Source of the DNA: DASUHT01 sp038230835
GTDB lineage: Bacteria > Actinomycetota > Thermoleophilia > Gaiellales > JAICJC01
Direction of reading: 5' to 3'
NCBI GenBank assembly: GCA_038230835.1
Contig: JBBRMM010000001.1
Location: 1-64,000, forward strand
Length of the DNA: 64,000 nt
How positions within the stretch are numbered: position 1 is the stretch's first letter; each line of letters starts with the position of its first letter. The notes below the pieces were generated by a model, which did no database searches, had not been told where the DNA came from, and was given only the letters and a program-made list of their open reading frames with translations. Both the position numbers and the translations under genes were made by a program. This document shows positions 53,020 through 62,162 of this stretch, piece after piece.

Positions 53020-55401
53020 TCAGGCGGCCTGCGGCAGCTCGCCGGTGCCGGTGATCAGCCGGGCGAACTGGTCGGCCGGTACGGGCCTCGAGAACAGGAA
53101 GCCCTGGGCGAGCGGGCATCCGAGCTCGATCAGCGTCCGGCGCTGAGCCTCGGTCTCGACCCCTTCGGCAAGCGGCGTCATGCCGATCGACCTCGCCAGC
53201 GCGACCACCGCCCGCATGACGCTCAGCGCCTGCGGCGACGACGCCACGTCGGTGATGAACGCCCGGTCGATCTTGATGGTCGAGACCGGAAGTTCGCACA
53301 GTCGGGACAGCGACGAGTAGCCGGTGCCGAAGTCGTCGATCGCCAGTCTCACACCGACGTCGGCCAGCCGCTCGATCGCGGATCGAACCGACGAGTGCTC
53401 GGTGTTCAGCGCCGACTCGGTCAGCTCCACTCCGAGCATGTCCAGAGGCACTCCAGCCTGGGCGGCGCTGACCTCGAGCAGATCGGTGATGGTCGTCGTC
53501 CACAGCGACGGCGGCAGGTTGAACGCCACCGGCAGCGCGATCCCGGAGGCGAGCCAGATCCGCTGCTGGCGGCAGACCTCGCCGATCACCCACTCGGAGA
53601 TCGGGCCGATCAGGCCGCTGCGCTCGGCCAGCGGGATGAAGTCCCCGGGAGCCACCAGTCCGCGACCCGGACAGTGCCACCGGATCAGCGCCTCGGCCGA
53701 CACGATCCGACCGTCGTGCAGTTCTACGACGGGCTGGTAGTGCAGCTCGAACTGATCTCCGGCCTCACACGCCCGGCGCAGCTGCGTGGTCTGCGTCAGC
53801 TCGCGACCGGAGTCGGTCACGACCACCTGGCCGTGATGGCCTGCCTTGTCGCGGTACATTGCGATGTCCGCTCGCCGCAGCAGCTCGTCGGCGGTCGACC
53901 CGTCGGTCGGGTAGAAGCTTGCGCCGAGCGACACGTCGACGTACAGCTCGGAGCCGGCGAGGGCGAACGGCCGCCGCAGCGCCGCTGCAATCCTGCTGCG
54001 CATCACCGCCACGATCTGCTCGATGTCGGCGGGATGCTCCGACAGTGCAACCTCCCCGCCCGACCGATCTGCCACCAGCACGAAGAACTCGTCACCGCCC
54101 GGGCGAGCGACCATCAGGGGGTCGCACACGTGCCGCAGCCTGTCGGCCACCTGGCACAGCAACTCGTCTCCCGACTGGTGACCGAGCGAATCGTTGATCA
54201 GTTTGAAGTTGTCGAGGTCGATGTACACCACCGCCAGGCAGCGGCCGCCGTCCTCGGCCTGCTCGAGCGCGGCCTCCAGCGACTCGGTGAGCAGGGTGCG
54301 GTTCGCCAGGCCGGTGAGCTGGTCGGTGTTCGCGAGCGATCGGGCCCGCTCCTCGGCTTGGTTGCGATTGGTGACGTCGAGGCCGACCGCGGTCATGCCG
54401 ACCACCTTGCCGTTCTGGTCGCGGACGCTGGTGGCCGCCCACGACACGGTTCGCCGTTCGCCGCCCGCGAGCATGACCTCGAACTCGCGCGAGACCGGCA
54501 GGCCGCTGCGCATGATCAGGTCACGATGATGCGCGCGGCGCTGGTCGACGAGCTCAGGTGGGCACATGAGTTCGAAGTAGTCGCTGCCGACCAGCGCGTC
54601 CGCCGGCCTCCCGGCCATCTCGGCCAGCTTGCTGTTGGCATAGATAATGCGTCCGGAAGCGTCCAGCGTCATTGCCAGCCACTCGCCGTTCTCGACGATT
54701 TCGCGCACCTGCCGCTGCGCGTCAACGGCCCGCCGTGCGGCGAGCCGCCACAGTGACCCGACGAGCGTCGCGCCGAACCCCGCGAGCAGCGTCCCCAGGA
54801 GGAGCAAGATCTGCATCTGGTCGCGCTCCTGGGTGAGCGTCTGCGAGATCGCCTCGTCGAGTGCCCCCTGCTGTTCGCTGAAGCCCGACCGGGCCTCGTC
54901 GATGCTGCTCACCAGCACCGCGTTCAGCTGCGTCTGCTGCGCCGCTGTCGGGAGTCGGCGCCGGCGCACGAACCCGATCACCTGGCTCTGGGTGCGGGCC
55001 AGGTTGCGCGTGATCGCGGTCAGCGCCCGGCTCACCCGAGGGTCACGCTCGGAGCCGGCGGCCCGCTCCAGCCGCGAAGCGCGAGACAGCGATCGGGTGA
55101 GCGCCGCCTCGGCGTCGAGTACGGCAAGCGCGTTGGCCGCCGTCGGCCGTCGGATCGACCACAGCCCCTGCATGCGAAGCTCCACCGCGGCGGTCTGAAC
55201 GTCGCCCATGGCAGCCGTCAACGCCGACGTTGCCGAGATGCGCGGCGTCATCGTCCTGTCCTCGATGTACTGGCGTCCGATGATCACCTCGGCGGTGAGC
55301 AGCGCCGCAAGCACGCACAGCCCGAGTGTCAGCTGGAGCCGGCTTGGGCGCTGCGGCGGCAGCGCAGGGCGCAAGCCGTCGGGTGGGCGTCGGCGGAACA
55401 T
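53020..55401 (-). CDS. Membrane-bound GGDEF-EAL cyclic di-GMP protein with PAS domain
   Basis: A 793-residue signalling protein. Two membrane helices (about 25-45 and 195-220) bracket an outer sensor region with helical, four-helix-bundle character. A PAS domain follows (about 225-345), then GGDEF (about 355-515) with the intact active motif RPGGDEFFV, and EAL (about 525-775) with SAEALIRW, the E in ELTESALN and IDDFGTGYSSL. Both catalytic motifs are complete, so it may make and break c-di-GMP depending on the signal. It is a single-gene unit. Confidence 0.95.
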   Translation of the reverse strand: MFRRRPPDGLRPALPPQRPSRLQLTLGLCVLAALLTAEVIIGRQYIEDRTMTPRISATSALTAAMGDVQTAAVELRMQGLWSIRRPTAANALAVLDAEAALTRSLSRASRLERAAGSERDPRVSRALTAITRNLARTQSQVIGFVRRRRLPTAAQQTQLNAVLVSSIDEARSGFSEQQGALDEAISQTLTQERDQMQILLLLGTLLAGFGATLVGSLWRLAARRAVDAQRQVREIVENGEWLAMTLDASGRIIYANSKLAEMAGRPADALVGSDYFELMCPPELVDQRRAHHRDLIMRSGLPVSREFEVMLAGGERRTVSWAATSVRDQNGKVVGMTAVGLDVTNRNQAEERARSLANTDQLTGLANRTLLTESLEAALEQAEDGGRCLAVVYIDLDNFKLINDSLGHQSGDELLCQVADRLRHVCDPLMVARPGGDEFFVLVADRSGGEVALSEHPADIEQIVAVMRSRIAAALRRPFALAGSELYVDVSLGASFYPTDGSTADELLRRADIAMYRDKAGHHGQVVVTDSGRELTQTTQLRRACEAGDQFELHYQPVVELHDGRIVSAEALIRWHCPGRGLVAPGDFIPLAERSGLIGPISEWVIGEVCRQQRIWLASGIALPVAFNLPPSLWTTTITDLLEVSAAQAGVPLDMLGVELTESALNTEHSSVRSAIERLADVGVRLAIDDFGTGYSSLSRLCELPVSTIKIDRAFITDVASSPQALSVMRAVVALARSIGMTPLAEGVETEAQRRTLIELGCPLAQGFLFSRPVPADQFARLITGTGELPQAA

Positions 55402-55495
55402 GTCATCTCTTCATCGGAGCCTGCCGCCCGCATGTTTAGCCGCGACGGCCTCTCGAGGCTCACGTCGGCCGGGGAATACGATCAGTGTCCGGTCG

Positions 55496-55954
55496 TCAGC
55501 CCGCCAGGCGAAGGTCGAACTCGCGGCGTGCGCGCATCTGAGCCTCGGCCGCGTGTCGCGACGCGACTGACCTGTGCGCTCGCTCCGCACCGTCGAGGTC
55601 GATCGGCGCGCCGCTCACCCCGCACTCCGCGCCCAGGTGGGCGTTGGCACTGCCCGCCGCCCGGCGCCAGTCAGGCCCGCGGTAGACAACGTTGACCTCG
55701 ACGACTGCCGGGAAGATCTGGTCGAAGCTGAGCGGTAGCGCCTGCTGCGGCCAGCTCGGAGTGGCCAGGTCGTCCGCCCGGTCGGCGTATGCCACCCAGC
55801 CCAGCAATTCGCCGGATTCCGTGATGGCGACGCCGGCGCGCGTGGCACGGGCGCCGTAGGGGAGCCAGTTGTTCCGACGCACCCTCGGCAGCCGCCCGGT
55901 GGGGGAGCAGCCGAGCATGGTCAGCGGCACGGCAAGCGTTTCCTCGTCGGTCAT
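55496..55954 (-). CDS. Hypothetical protein
   Basis: A 152-residue protein from ATG 55954-55952 (MTDEETLAVPLTMLGCSPTG). The middle reads like a compact alpha/beta domain (NNWLPYGARATRAGVAITES, then GELLGWVAYADRADDL), with an arginine- and alanine-rich helix at the end. I recognise no family or catalytic motif. It lies upstream of the GGDEF-EAL gene on the same strand, with 94 bases between. Confidence 0.6.
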   Translation of the reverse strand: MTDEETLAVPLTMLGCSPTGRLPRVRRNNWLPYGARATRAGVAITESGELLGWVAYADRADDLATPSWPQQALPLSFDQIFPAVVEVNVVYRGPDWRRAAGSANAHLGAECGVSGAPIDLDGAERAHRSVASRHAAEAQMRARREFDLRLAG

Positions 55955-56051
55955 GGACACGAACCTTTCGAGAGGGGTCTGGAGCCTCCCGGAAGGTATC
56001 GGCGGACCATGGCGCCGGTGCATCCCGCAGAAGGTCGAACGGACGTCACCC

Positions 56052-58139
56052 TTACGTGGGTTGCATCACCGGTCGCTCGCGCAGGTACGGCAGGGCGAGG
56101 TGCGGCTCCGGCGAGTCGATCTCCCGTGCCAGCCGGTGACCGTCGAAGATGGCATCGGCAATCAGCCGCGGAGCGACGCAGTCGCCGATCCGGTGCAGCT
56201 GTTCGATGCCCGCGTCGGCCAGCCCCTCGACATCGGCGGCCAGTTCGCGGTAGAGCGTGTCGTCCGAGAGCCGCTGGGTGACCAGCACCACTGCGTCGGC
56301 GCCGAGCCGGGAGGACGCTTCGAACTCGCCTTCCAGGTCGAGTCCACTCGGGTCGACGGCGGTCACCGTGACGCCGCGGTGAACGCCGATTCCGAGATCG
56401 TGCAGCCGGCGGCGCACGGGCAGCCCCTCGAGGGTCTGGTCGCAGTATGGTGCGACCGCGTCGTGGGGCGTGACCAGCTCGACCGCGTAACCCTCCCCGC
56501 TCAACTGCTCGGCCAGGGCGGTGCCGGCGAAGTAGCCCTCGTAGTCCACCACCACCACCTTCGGGCCGGGTGGGCGCTTGCCGTCCACCATCACCTGCTC
56601 GGGAGTCAGGATGTGGGGTAGCGCCGCGTCGGCGCCCGGGATCGGCGCGCGGCTGAGACCGTTCAGACCGTCCGGCGCCCATCGGGCTCCGCTGGCCACG
56701 ACCACGATCTGCGCCCCGTAGGCGCGCACGTCGTCGGCAGAGAGCGCGCTTCGCAGGCCCACCGAGACGTTCTCCAGCCGATCGAGCTGCACGCGCCGGT
56801 AGTCGATCACGTGGCCCCACGCACCCAGCCCCGGCAATCGTGCGATCCAGCGCATCGAGCCGCCGATGTCCTCGTCACGGTCGACCACGTGCACCAGTTC
56901 CATGGCGCGCTTGCCGAGCACCGTCGCACACTCCATACCGGCCGGGCCGGCGCCGATCACGAGCACTCCGCGGTCGGCGTTGGCTGCACGGTCGAACCGC
57001 TCCGGGTGCCAGCCGCGACGGTACTCCTCGCCGGCGGTGGCGTTCTGGGTGCAGCCAAGGTGGCGTCCCCAGATCGAGCGTGAGTAGCAGGCGTTGCAGC
57101 CGATACACTCGCGGATCTCGTCGTAGCGGCCCTGCTCGATCTTCTGGGGGAGAAAGGGGTCCGAGATCGACGGCCGAGCGGCGCCGATCAGGTCGGCGCT
57201 GCCGCCGCGGATCACCTCCGCCATCCGGTCGGGGTCGGTGAATCGGCCGACCACGACGATCGGTTTTTCGGTCGCCTCGCGCGCTCGCCCTGACCACTCG
57301 AGTTGATACCCCTGCTCGTAGAATCGCGAGGGCCCGGAGTCGACCCGGCCGGGCCCCCACATCGCCCCCACCACGACGTCCCACAGGTCGACCAGGTGAT
57401 CGGCAGCGCGGATGAACTCCAGCCCGTCCGCCAGCGGCACGCCGCTCAGCTCGAGCGTGTCGGAGGCGATCCGCACGGCGATTGCGCAGTCGTCTCCGAT
57501 CGCCTCGCGCACCAGCTCGATCGCCTCCAGCCAGAACCGCGATCGGTTCTCGAGTGACCCGCCGTACTCGTCCGTGCGCTGGTTGTAGCGCGGCGAGAGA
57601 AACTGCGTTGGCAGATAGGTGTGCGAGCCGTACACGTACACGATGTCGAACCCGGCGCTGCGCGCGCGGCGGGCTGCGGCCACCCACTCGTTCTGAACGC
57701 GGCGGATGTCCGCCCGGTCCATCGCCCTGGGCACGACGACGCTGTCCAGGTCACTGGCGATCTGGGAGGGGGCGAGCTGCGGCAGCCGCGATTCGCGTCC
57801 CTCGGCGTAAACGCCTCCGTGCCACAGCTCGATCCCGGCCAGGGCACCGTGCGCGTGGGCACGGTCGGTCATCATCTGCAGCGCGCGCAGATCCTCGTCG
57901 TCCCACAGGCGCGCCGAAACGTAGGGCGTTTCGTCGCTCTCCGGCGAGATCGAGCAGTACTCCGTGCACACAGCGGCCCAGCCGCCCTCGGCCTTCATGC
58001 CCCGAAACGCCGCCTGCGTCCACGGCTTCTCGACCCCGAATCCGGTGCAGTGAGGGACCTGGTAGAAGCGGTTGCGTAGCGTCTTGGGACCGATCCGGAC
58101 AGGCTCGAACAGGATGTCGTGACGCGGCAGCCGGGTCAC
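56052..58139 (-). CDS. Second trimethylamine dehydrogenase-like iron-sulphur flavoprotein
   Basis: A 695-residue paralogue of the protein at 35.7-37.8 kb. It begins at GTG 58139, overlapping the MttB-family stop (GTGA). The FMN barrel (FEPVRIGPKTLRNRFYQVPH; FLSPRYNQRTDEYGGSLENR), the [4Fe-4S] motif (CIGCNACYSR, then LGCTQNA) and the dinucleotide fold (VLVIGAGPAGMECATVLGKR) are all present. Coupling to an MttB-type methyltransferase suggests that it oxidises the demethylated amine produced by that enzyme, or supplies its substrate. Confidence 0.9.
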   Translation of the reverse strand: MTRLPRHDILFEPVRIGPKTLRNRFYQVPHCTGFGVEKPWTQAAFRGMKAEGGWAAVCTEYCSISPESDETPYVSARLWDDEDLRALQMMTDRAHAHGALAGIELWHGGVYAEGRESRLPQLAPSQIASDLDSVVVPRAMDRADIRRVQNEWVAAARRARSAGFDIVYVYGSHTYLPTQFLSPRYNQRTDEYGGSLENRSRFWLEAIELVREAIGDDCAIAVRIASDTLELSGVPLADGLEFIRAADHLVDLWDVVVGAMWGPGRVDSGPSRFYEQGYQLEWSGRAREATEKPIVVVGRFTDPDRMAEVIRGGSADLIGAARPSISDPFLPQKIEQGRYDEIRECIGCNACYSRSIWGRHLGCTQNATAGEEYRRGWHPERFDRAANADRGVLVIGAGPAGMECATVLGKRAMELVHVVDRDEDIGGSMRWIARLPGLGAWGHVIDYRRVQLDRLENVSVGLRSALSADDVRAYGAQIVVVASGARWAPDGLNGLSRAPIPGADAALPHILTPEQVMVDGKRPPGPKVVVVDYEGYFAGTALAEQLSGEGYAVELVTPHDAVAPYCDQTLEGLPVRRRLHDLGIGVHRGVTVTAVDPSGLDLEGEFEASSRLGADAVVLVTQRLSDDTLYRELAADVEGLADAGIEQLHRIGDCVAPRLIADAIFDGHRLAREIDSPEPHLALPYLRERPVMQPT

Positions 58140-59578
58140 TCGGCCTCGATCTCGCGTTGTCTGCGGGCCATGTACTCCTGAAGCTCCTCCTCGACGGCGG
58201 GATCGATGCCCGGATCCACGTAGCCCTCGAGCAGACGCTTCCACTCGGCGGTGGCCGCCCGGTCGGTGGTCACCGCACCCTGTTTCTCCCACGTGACGTA
58301 GGCCTGGGAGCGGAAGAGCGGACTCATGAACACCCAGTCGCGGAAGTGCTCGAGGGTGTGCGTCGAGCCCAGGAACATGCCGCCCGGCCCTTCCTCGCGC
58401 AGAGCGTCGAGGGCGAACTCCTCCTCGCCCACAGCGATCCCCGACACCAGGGTGCGGAACATCCGCAGCACCTCCAGGTCGAGCGCGAACTTCTCGTAGG
58501 ACGCGGTCAGCCCGCCCTCCAGCCAGCCGGCCGCATGCATGACCAGATCCGATCCGGCCATGAACGTCGCCCAGAGCATGTTCAGCGACTCCGATGCCGC
58601 CTGCGCGTCCAGGCTGTTGGCCGAGCACAGGCCGCCCCCACCGCGAAACGGCAGCCGGTAGCGGCGGGCGAGCTGCCCACCGGCCAGCGTGCCGAGCACC
58701 GACTCCGGCGTCCCGAAGGCCGGGCCGCCGGTGCGCATGTCGACGGCGCTGAAGAACGACCCGTACACGCACGGGCAGCCGGGACGCACCGCCTGAGCCA
58801 GCGCCACGCCTGTCAGCGCCTCGGCCACCTGCTGCGCGAGACCACCGGCGATGCTCACCGGAGCGGTGGCGCCGGCGAGCAGGAACGGCGTCACGATCAC
58901 CGGCTGGTTGGCCTCTGCCCACCCTGTCAGCGCGTCGGCCATCAGGTGATCCCAGACCAGCGGGCTGTTCGGGTTGACAACGCCCATCAGGCCGGGCGTG
59001 CGCTCGATCACGTCGAGGCCGCCGCAGGCGATCGCGGCCATGGCGACGGCGTCGCGGGCCTTGGGGCCGGACGTGCCGTAGCACACGTATGGCTTGTCCG
59101 ACCAGCGGATCACCGAGTGGTCCATGTCCATATGCCGCCAGCGCTCGTCCAGGTCGCCGGCTTCGACCGCCCCGCTTTGCTGGCAGGTCATGAGGTCGGC
59201 TGCGTGAGCCATCTTGACCAGCTCGTCGTGGTCGGCCAGGCTGCCGTCGCGGCGACCGCGCTCGAGGTCGGAGCAGAACGGAGAGCCGCCCGACGGAGTC
59301 AGCACCAGCGATCCACCGCCGATGGTGACCGCGCGTTCCGGGTTGCGTCCGCGCACCGTGAACGAGGCCGGGGCCTTGGCCACCATCTCCATCAGGAATT
59401 CGCGGTCCCAGCGCACCCGCTGTCCGTCCACCCGCTGACCGTGGGATTGGAGCAGCGCCAGGCTCTCGTCGTGGCGGACGTCGGTGCCGATCTCCTCCAC
59501 GATCGTCATCGCGTGCTCGTGGATTGCGTCCAATTGCTCATCCGTCAGCACCGCCGGTCGGGAGGCGAGATCGAACAC
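58136..59578 (-). CDS. Trimethylamine methyltransferase (MttB) family protein without pyrrolysine
   Basis: A 480-residue member of the MttB superfamily starting at GTG 59578 (FDLASRPAVLTDEQLDAIHE). The family pattern is visible in PSGGSPFCSDLERGRRDGS, VVNPNSPLVWDHLM and GMFLGSTHTLEHFRDWVF. The reading frame has no internal TAG, so it is a non-Pyl enzyme like MtgB, which transfers a methyl group from glycine betaine to a corrinoid protein. No corrinoid protein gene is nearby, so the methyl acceptor is open. It overlaps the second flavoprotein gene and is divergent from the peroxiredoxin. Confidence 0.9.
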   Translation of the reverse strand: MFDLASRPAVLTDEQLDAIHEHAMTIVEEIGTDVRHDESLALLQSHGQRVDGQRVRWDREFLMEMVAKAPASFTVRGRNPERAVTIGGGSLVLTPSGGSPFCSDLERGRRDGSLADHDELVKMAHAADLMTCQQSGAVEAGDLDERWRHMDMDHSVIRWSDKPYVCYGTSGPKARDAVAMAAIACGGLDVIERTPGLMGVVNPNSPLVWDHLMADALTGWAEANQPVIVTPFLLAGATAPVSIAGGLAQQVAEALTGVALAQAVRPGCPCVYGSFFSAVDMRTGGPAFGTPESVLGTLAGGQLARRYRLPFRGGGGLCSANSLDAQAASESLNMLWATFMAGSDLVMHAAGWLEGGLTASYEKFALDLEVLRMFRTLVSGIAVGEEEFALDALREEGPGGMFLGSTHTLEHFRDWVFMSPLFRSQAYVTWEKQGAVTTDRAATAEWKRLLEGYVDPGIDPAVEEELQEYMARRQREIEAE

Positions 59579-59633
59579 CGGGTGACCCTACCAGCCGTGC
59601 TGACCGCCCGGTCTCGAGTAGTACTGTCCGTGC

Positions 59634-60089
59634 GTGCTCGACATCGGCAGACCCGCACCCGACTTCCGCCTGCAGGAGGACGAGCACACCTGGGTCGCGC
59701 TGGGTGACTTCCGTGGTCGCCGCAACGTGCTGCTGGTGTTCCACCCGTTCAGCTTCACGTCGGTCTGCGAGGCTGAGATGTGCACGCTGCGCGACCACGG
59801 GCCCGAGTACGACGCCCGCGACACTGAGCTGATCTCGGTGGCCTGCGACGCCTGGTACATCCGCGACGCCTGGAAGCGCTCGATCGGCGCCGTCGGCCGC
59901 TACCTGGCCGACTTCTGGCCGCACGGCGAGGTCAGCCGCGCCTACGGGGTGTTCGACGAGCGGGAGGGCTGCCCGTTTCGAGGCACGTTCCTGATCGATC
60001 GCGACGGCATCCTGCGCTACCAGCAGGTACGTCACGACGACGAGGAGCGGGACGAGGCCGCCTACCGGGCCGCGGTGGCGGCGCTGTGA
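59634..60089 (+). CDS. AhpE-like peroxiredoxin
   Basis: A 151-residue thiol peroxidase from GTG 59634 (LDIGRPAPDFRLQEDE). The peroxidatic cysteine lies in PFSFTSVCEAEMC, with a second cysteine five residues on. The P-x3-T/S-x2-C motif is kept and a later Arg is in GCPFRGTFLID. This is the one-cysteine AhpE layout seen in actinobacteria. The stop overlaps the next gene's GTG (GTGA). It may protect against peroxide released by the flavoprotein oxidases nearby; that is inference. Confidence 0.9.
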   Translation: MLDIGRPAPDFRLQEDEHTWVALGDFRGRRNVLLVFHPFSFTSVCEAEMCTLRDHGPEYDARDTELISVACDAWYIRDAWKRSIGAVGRYLADFWPHGEVSRAYGVFDEREGCPFRGTFLIDRDGILRYQQVRHDDEERDEAAYRAAVAAL

Positions 60090-61117
60090 CCCGCGACGAG
60101 CTGTTCGCCACCCTGTCGGAACTGGTGGAGCTGCACTCGCCGAGCGGGGTCGAGCAGGCGGTCGACGCGTACCTGCTGGAGCGGCTGGGCGGTCTCGGCG
60201 AGCCGGCCGTCGACGCGGCCGGCAACATCAGTCTGCGGATATCCGGCCGCGACCCGTCGCGACTGGTGGCGGTGGCGGCGCACAAGGACGAGATCGGTGC
60301 GATCGTCAAGCGGATGGGAGAGCACGGACGGCTGGCCACGTCCAAGGTCGGCGGCTCGTTTCCCTGGGTGTGGGGTGAGGGCCCGGTGGACGTCCTCGGC
60401 GATCACGCGCTGGTACCCGGTGTGCTCAGCTTCGGCGCTCGCCATGTGTCAGACGAGTCGAGTCACAAGGATCAGATCGAGAAGGCCGTGCGCTGGCGCG
60501 ACGCGTGGGTCGAGACCAAGCTGTCCGAAGACGCCCTGTCGGCCGCCGGGGTCCGGCCCGGCTCTCGCGTTGTGCCGTCGGCGCACCGCAAGACCGCTGT
60601 GCGGCTGGGAGCCGAGGGCGAATACGTCGCGTCCTATGCAATCGACGACAAGGGCTCGGTGGCAGGGTTGGTCGACCTGGCGAGCCGGCTGGCCGATCCG
60701 CGCTGCGACGTCGAGCTGGTGTTCACGGCGCGCGAGGAGATCGGCTGCCATGGCGCGTCGCACTACGCTCGGCGGACGACCGCCGAGGCGCTGGTCGCGT
60801 TCGAGGTGACGCCGGTCGCGGACGAGTACAAGATCGAAGCCGGCCCCGACCCGGTGCTGATCGCCGCCGACTCCTCGGGGCCGCTGCACGACGGGCTGGG
60901 TCGCGAGCTTGCCGATGCGGCGGTCGCGTGCGGGCTGACGATGCGGCACGCGGTGGTCTCGAACTTCGGTTCGGATGCGTCCAAGGTGCTGGGCGCGGGG
61001 CTGATCGCGCAGACCGCCTGCCTCGCTTTCGCAACCGAGAACACCCACGGATTCGAGATCGCCCACCTGGACGGGATCCGAAACTGCGTCTCGGTGCTCG
61101 AGCGCTGGCTCGCCTGA
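60086..61117 (+). CDS. M42 family metallopeptidase (glutamyl aminopeptidase/endoglucanase type)
   Basis: A 343-residue dinuclear zinc aminopeptidase. Metal ligands are visible in VAAHKDEIGAIVKRM (H-x-D), in the central FTAREEIGCHGA (Glu-Glu, the first being the general base) and near the end in FGSDASKVLG. The N-terminal helix LSELVELHSPSGVEQ is standard for the family. These enzymes form tetrahedral dodecamers that trim peptides. It is coupled to the peroxiredoxin by a GTGA overlap. Confidence 0.88.
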   Translation: MTRDELFATLSELVELHSPSGVEQAVDAYLLERLGGLGEPAVDAAGNISLRISGRDPSRLVAVAAHKDEIGAIVKRMGEHGRLATSKVGGSFPWVWGEGPVDVLGDHALVPGVLSFGARHVSDESSHKDQIEKAVRWRDAWVETKLSEDALSAAGVRPGSRVVPSAHRKTAVRLGAEGEYVASYAIDDKGSVAGLVDLASRLADPRCDVELVFTAREEIGCHGASHYARRTTAEALVAFEVTPVADEYKIEAGPDPVLIAADSSGPLHDGLGRELADAAVACGLTMRHAVVSNFGSDASKVLGAGLIAQTACLAFATENTHGFEIAHLDGIRNCVSVLERWLA

Positions 61118-61165
61118 CCGGCGCTCGCGGGTTCGAGAGCTGAGGTTCCCGGATGACGGGTGCCC

Positions 61166-61171
61166 TAGAAT
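61166..61171 (+). promoter_or_regulatory. Probable -10 box of the tRNA gene
   Basis: TAGAAT is one base from the TATAAT consensus and lies ten bases before the mature tRNA 5' end. No good -35 hexamer is seen 17 bases upstream (AGGTTC). Confidence 0.45.
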
Positions 61172-61180
61172 GGGGATCTC

Positions 61181-61254
61181 GGCGGAGTAGCTCAGTTGGT
61201 TAGAGCAGCGGAATCATAATCCGCGTGTCGGGGGTTCGAGTCCCTCCTCCGCTA
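61181..61254 (+). tRNA. tRNA with CAT anticodon (tRNA-Met type)
   Basis: A complete cloverleaf of 74 bases. The acceptor strands are GGCGGAG and CTCCGCT (first pair G-U), the D arm GCTC...GAGC, the anticodon stem GCGGA/TCCGC with loop ATCATAA (anticodon CAT at 61215-61217), the variable loop GTGTC, and the T arm GGGGG/CCCTC with loop TTCGAGT. CCA is not encoded. The first pair is G-U, not the unpaired C1-A72 of initiators, so an elongator Met is most likely. A tRNA-Ile2 with modified C34 has the same anticodon and cannot be excluded. Confidence 0.92.
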
Positions 61255-61443
61255 TCGACCTCATCCGCTGGTTGAGCGGTAGGCACTCCCTGACGGTACT
61301 TGCACCCCGTGCAGTAAGAGGCAGGGTGGCAACGAAAGCGACAACAGCCGAACCCGAGGACACCCTTGTACGCCTCTTACTGTGGAGCCCCAGCCAGCGC
61401 CCAGCGCACGAGAACCGGAATGGCGCGTAGGGCCTTTACCGGT

Positions 61444-61469
61444 CTGTGGGGCGCGCTCGCGCCCCACAG
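61444..61469. terminator. Terminator-like hairpin
   Basis: CTGTGGGGCGCG is followed after two bases by its exact reverse complement, giving a 12-base GC-rich stem. It lies 126 bases beyond the stop of the minus-strand secreted protein gene and 190 bases after the tRNA, so it could serve either. Confidence 0.5.
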
Positions 61470-61515
61470 AGCCGGCTACCTGTTGGGCGAGGCCCACGGG
61501 CTCACCCATCTGCCT

Positions 61516-61539
61516 CAGCGATCGGGTGTGCGATCGCTG
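61516..61539. terminator. Terminator-like inverted repeat
   Basis: CAGCGATCG and CGATCGCTG form a perfect nine-base stem around a six-base loop, 56 bases beyond the stop of the minus-strand gene at 61595. An operator is an alternative reading, but the position after a gene end favours termination. Confidence 0.45.
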
Positions 61540-61594
61540 CCGCGTCCGGGAGCACCCTGCTCTCGAGCCGACCTCCGCACCAGCCGACCCGCAC

Positions 61595-62023
61595 CTAGCC
61601 GCGCTCGTCGGCCAGCTCGGTGTTGCGCGACCGCCACACGGTTGCGGCGCCGTATGTGACCAGCACCGCTGCCAGCGCCACCATCGCGCCGATCAGTGCG
61701 GCGGCCCAGTCGAAGCCTGTGACGGGGGTAGTACGGATGATTACGGTCGCCGGCATCCCGGCGACATGCTCGGTCGAGCCAGTCGGCATGATCAGCGGTA
61801 CCAACCCTGCAGGATTGCCGTGCTGGGCCTTGGGAGCGACCACAGCATGCCGGGTCAAGCCGGTGGGTGTGATCAGCGGTAGCAGGCCCGCAGGATTGCC
61901 GTGCTGGGCTTTGGTGGGCACGATGTTCGGCGTCACGTCGTGCGCCAGCGCGGCCGGGGCGGCGACGCCGGCGATCGCGAGCGCGACGACGGCTGCCCGA
62001 GTGGTGGTGGTGAAGCTGCTCAT
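61595..62023 (-). CDS. Small secreted or membrane-anchored protein with a tandem 27-residue repeat
   Basis: A 142-residue protein. The ATG at 62023-62021 follows AAGGAG. A signal peptide (AAVVALAIAGVAAPAALA) leads into two consecutive copies of a 27-residue unit, each containing KAQHGNPAGL, PLI and PTG. The chain then has a C-terminal hydrophobic helix (WAALIGAMVALAAVLVTYG) and a short charged tail, a layout like surface proteins held by a C-terminal membrane anchor. No family is recognised. It is divergent from the BTAD regulator gene. Confidence 0.65.
   Translation of the reverse strand: MSSFTTTTRAAVVALAIAGVAAPAALAHDVTPNIVPTKAQHGNPAGLLPLITPTGLTRHAVVAPKAQHGNPAGLVPLIMPTGSTEHVAGMPATVIIRTTPVTGFDWAAALIGAMVALAAVLVTYGAATVWRSRNTELADERG
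61790..61915. repeat. Tandem repeat within the small secreted protein gene
   Basis: Two 45-base stretches, 61790-61834 and 61871-61915, are 39/45 identical and exactly 81 bases (27 codons) apart. The repeat is thus in frame and encodes the duplicated KAQHGNPAGL unit. Confidence 0.8.
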
Positions 62024-62162
62024 GACCGCTCCTTCGGATCCTGCGATCGCCCAACGCGATCGCGACCGGCAGATCGTCCTGAAGACCGGTAACCACCCGG
62101 CAAGAATGCGGTCAGAGCGCCGGTAATTCGGATGATTCCGCGTGATACGGTGACCTGTCACC

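Larger units (their letters stand above)
61255..61594. other. Non-coding region after the tRNA with two strong hairpins
   Basis: No convincing gene. Two perfect inverted repeats (61444-61469 and 61516-61539) are listed separately; they stand between the tRNA and the convergent small secreted protein gene. Confidence 0.5.

Noticed and set aside
58136..59578. Pyrrolysine-containing MttB
   Set aside because: The frame runs from GTG to TGA without an in-frame TAG, so no pyrrolysine codon is present.
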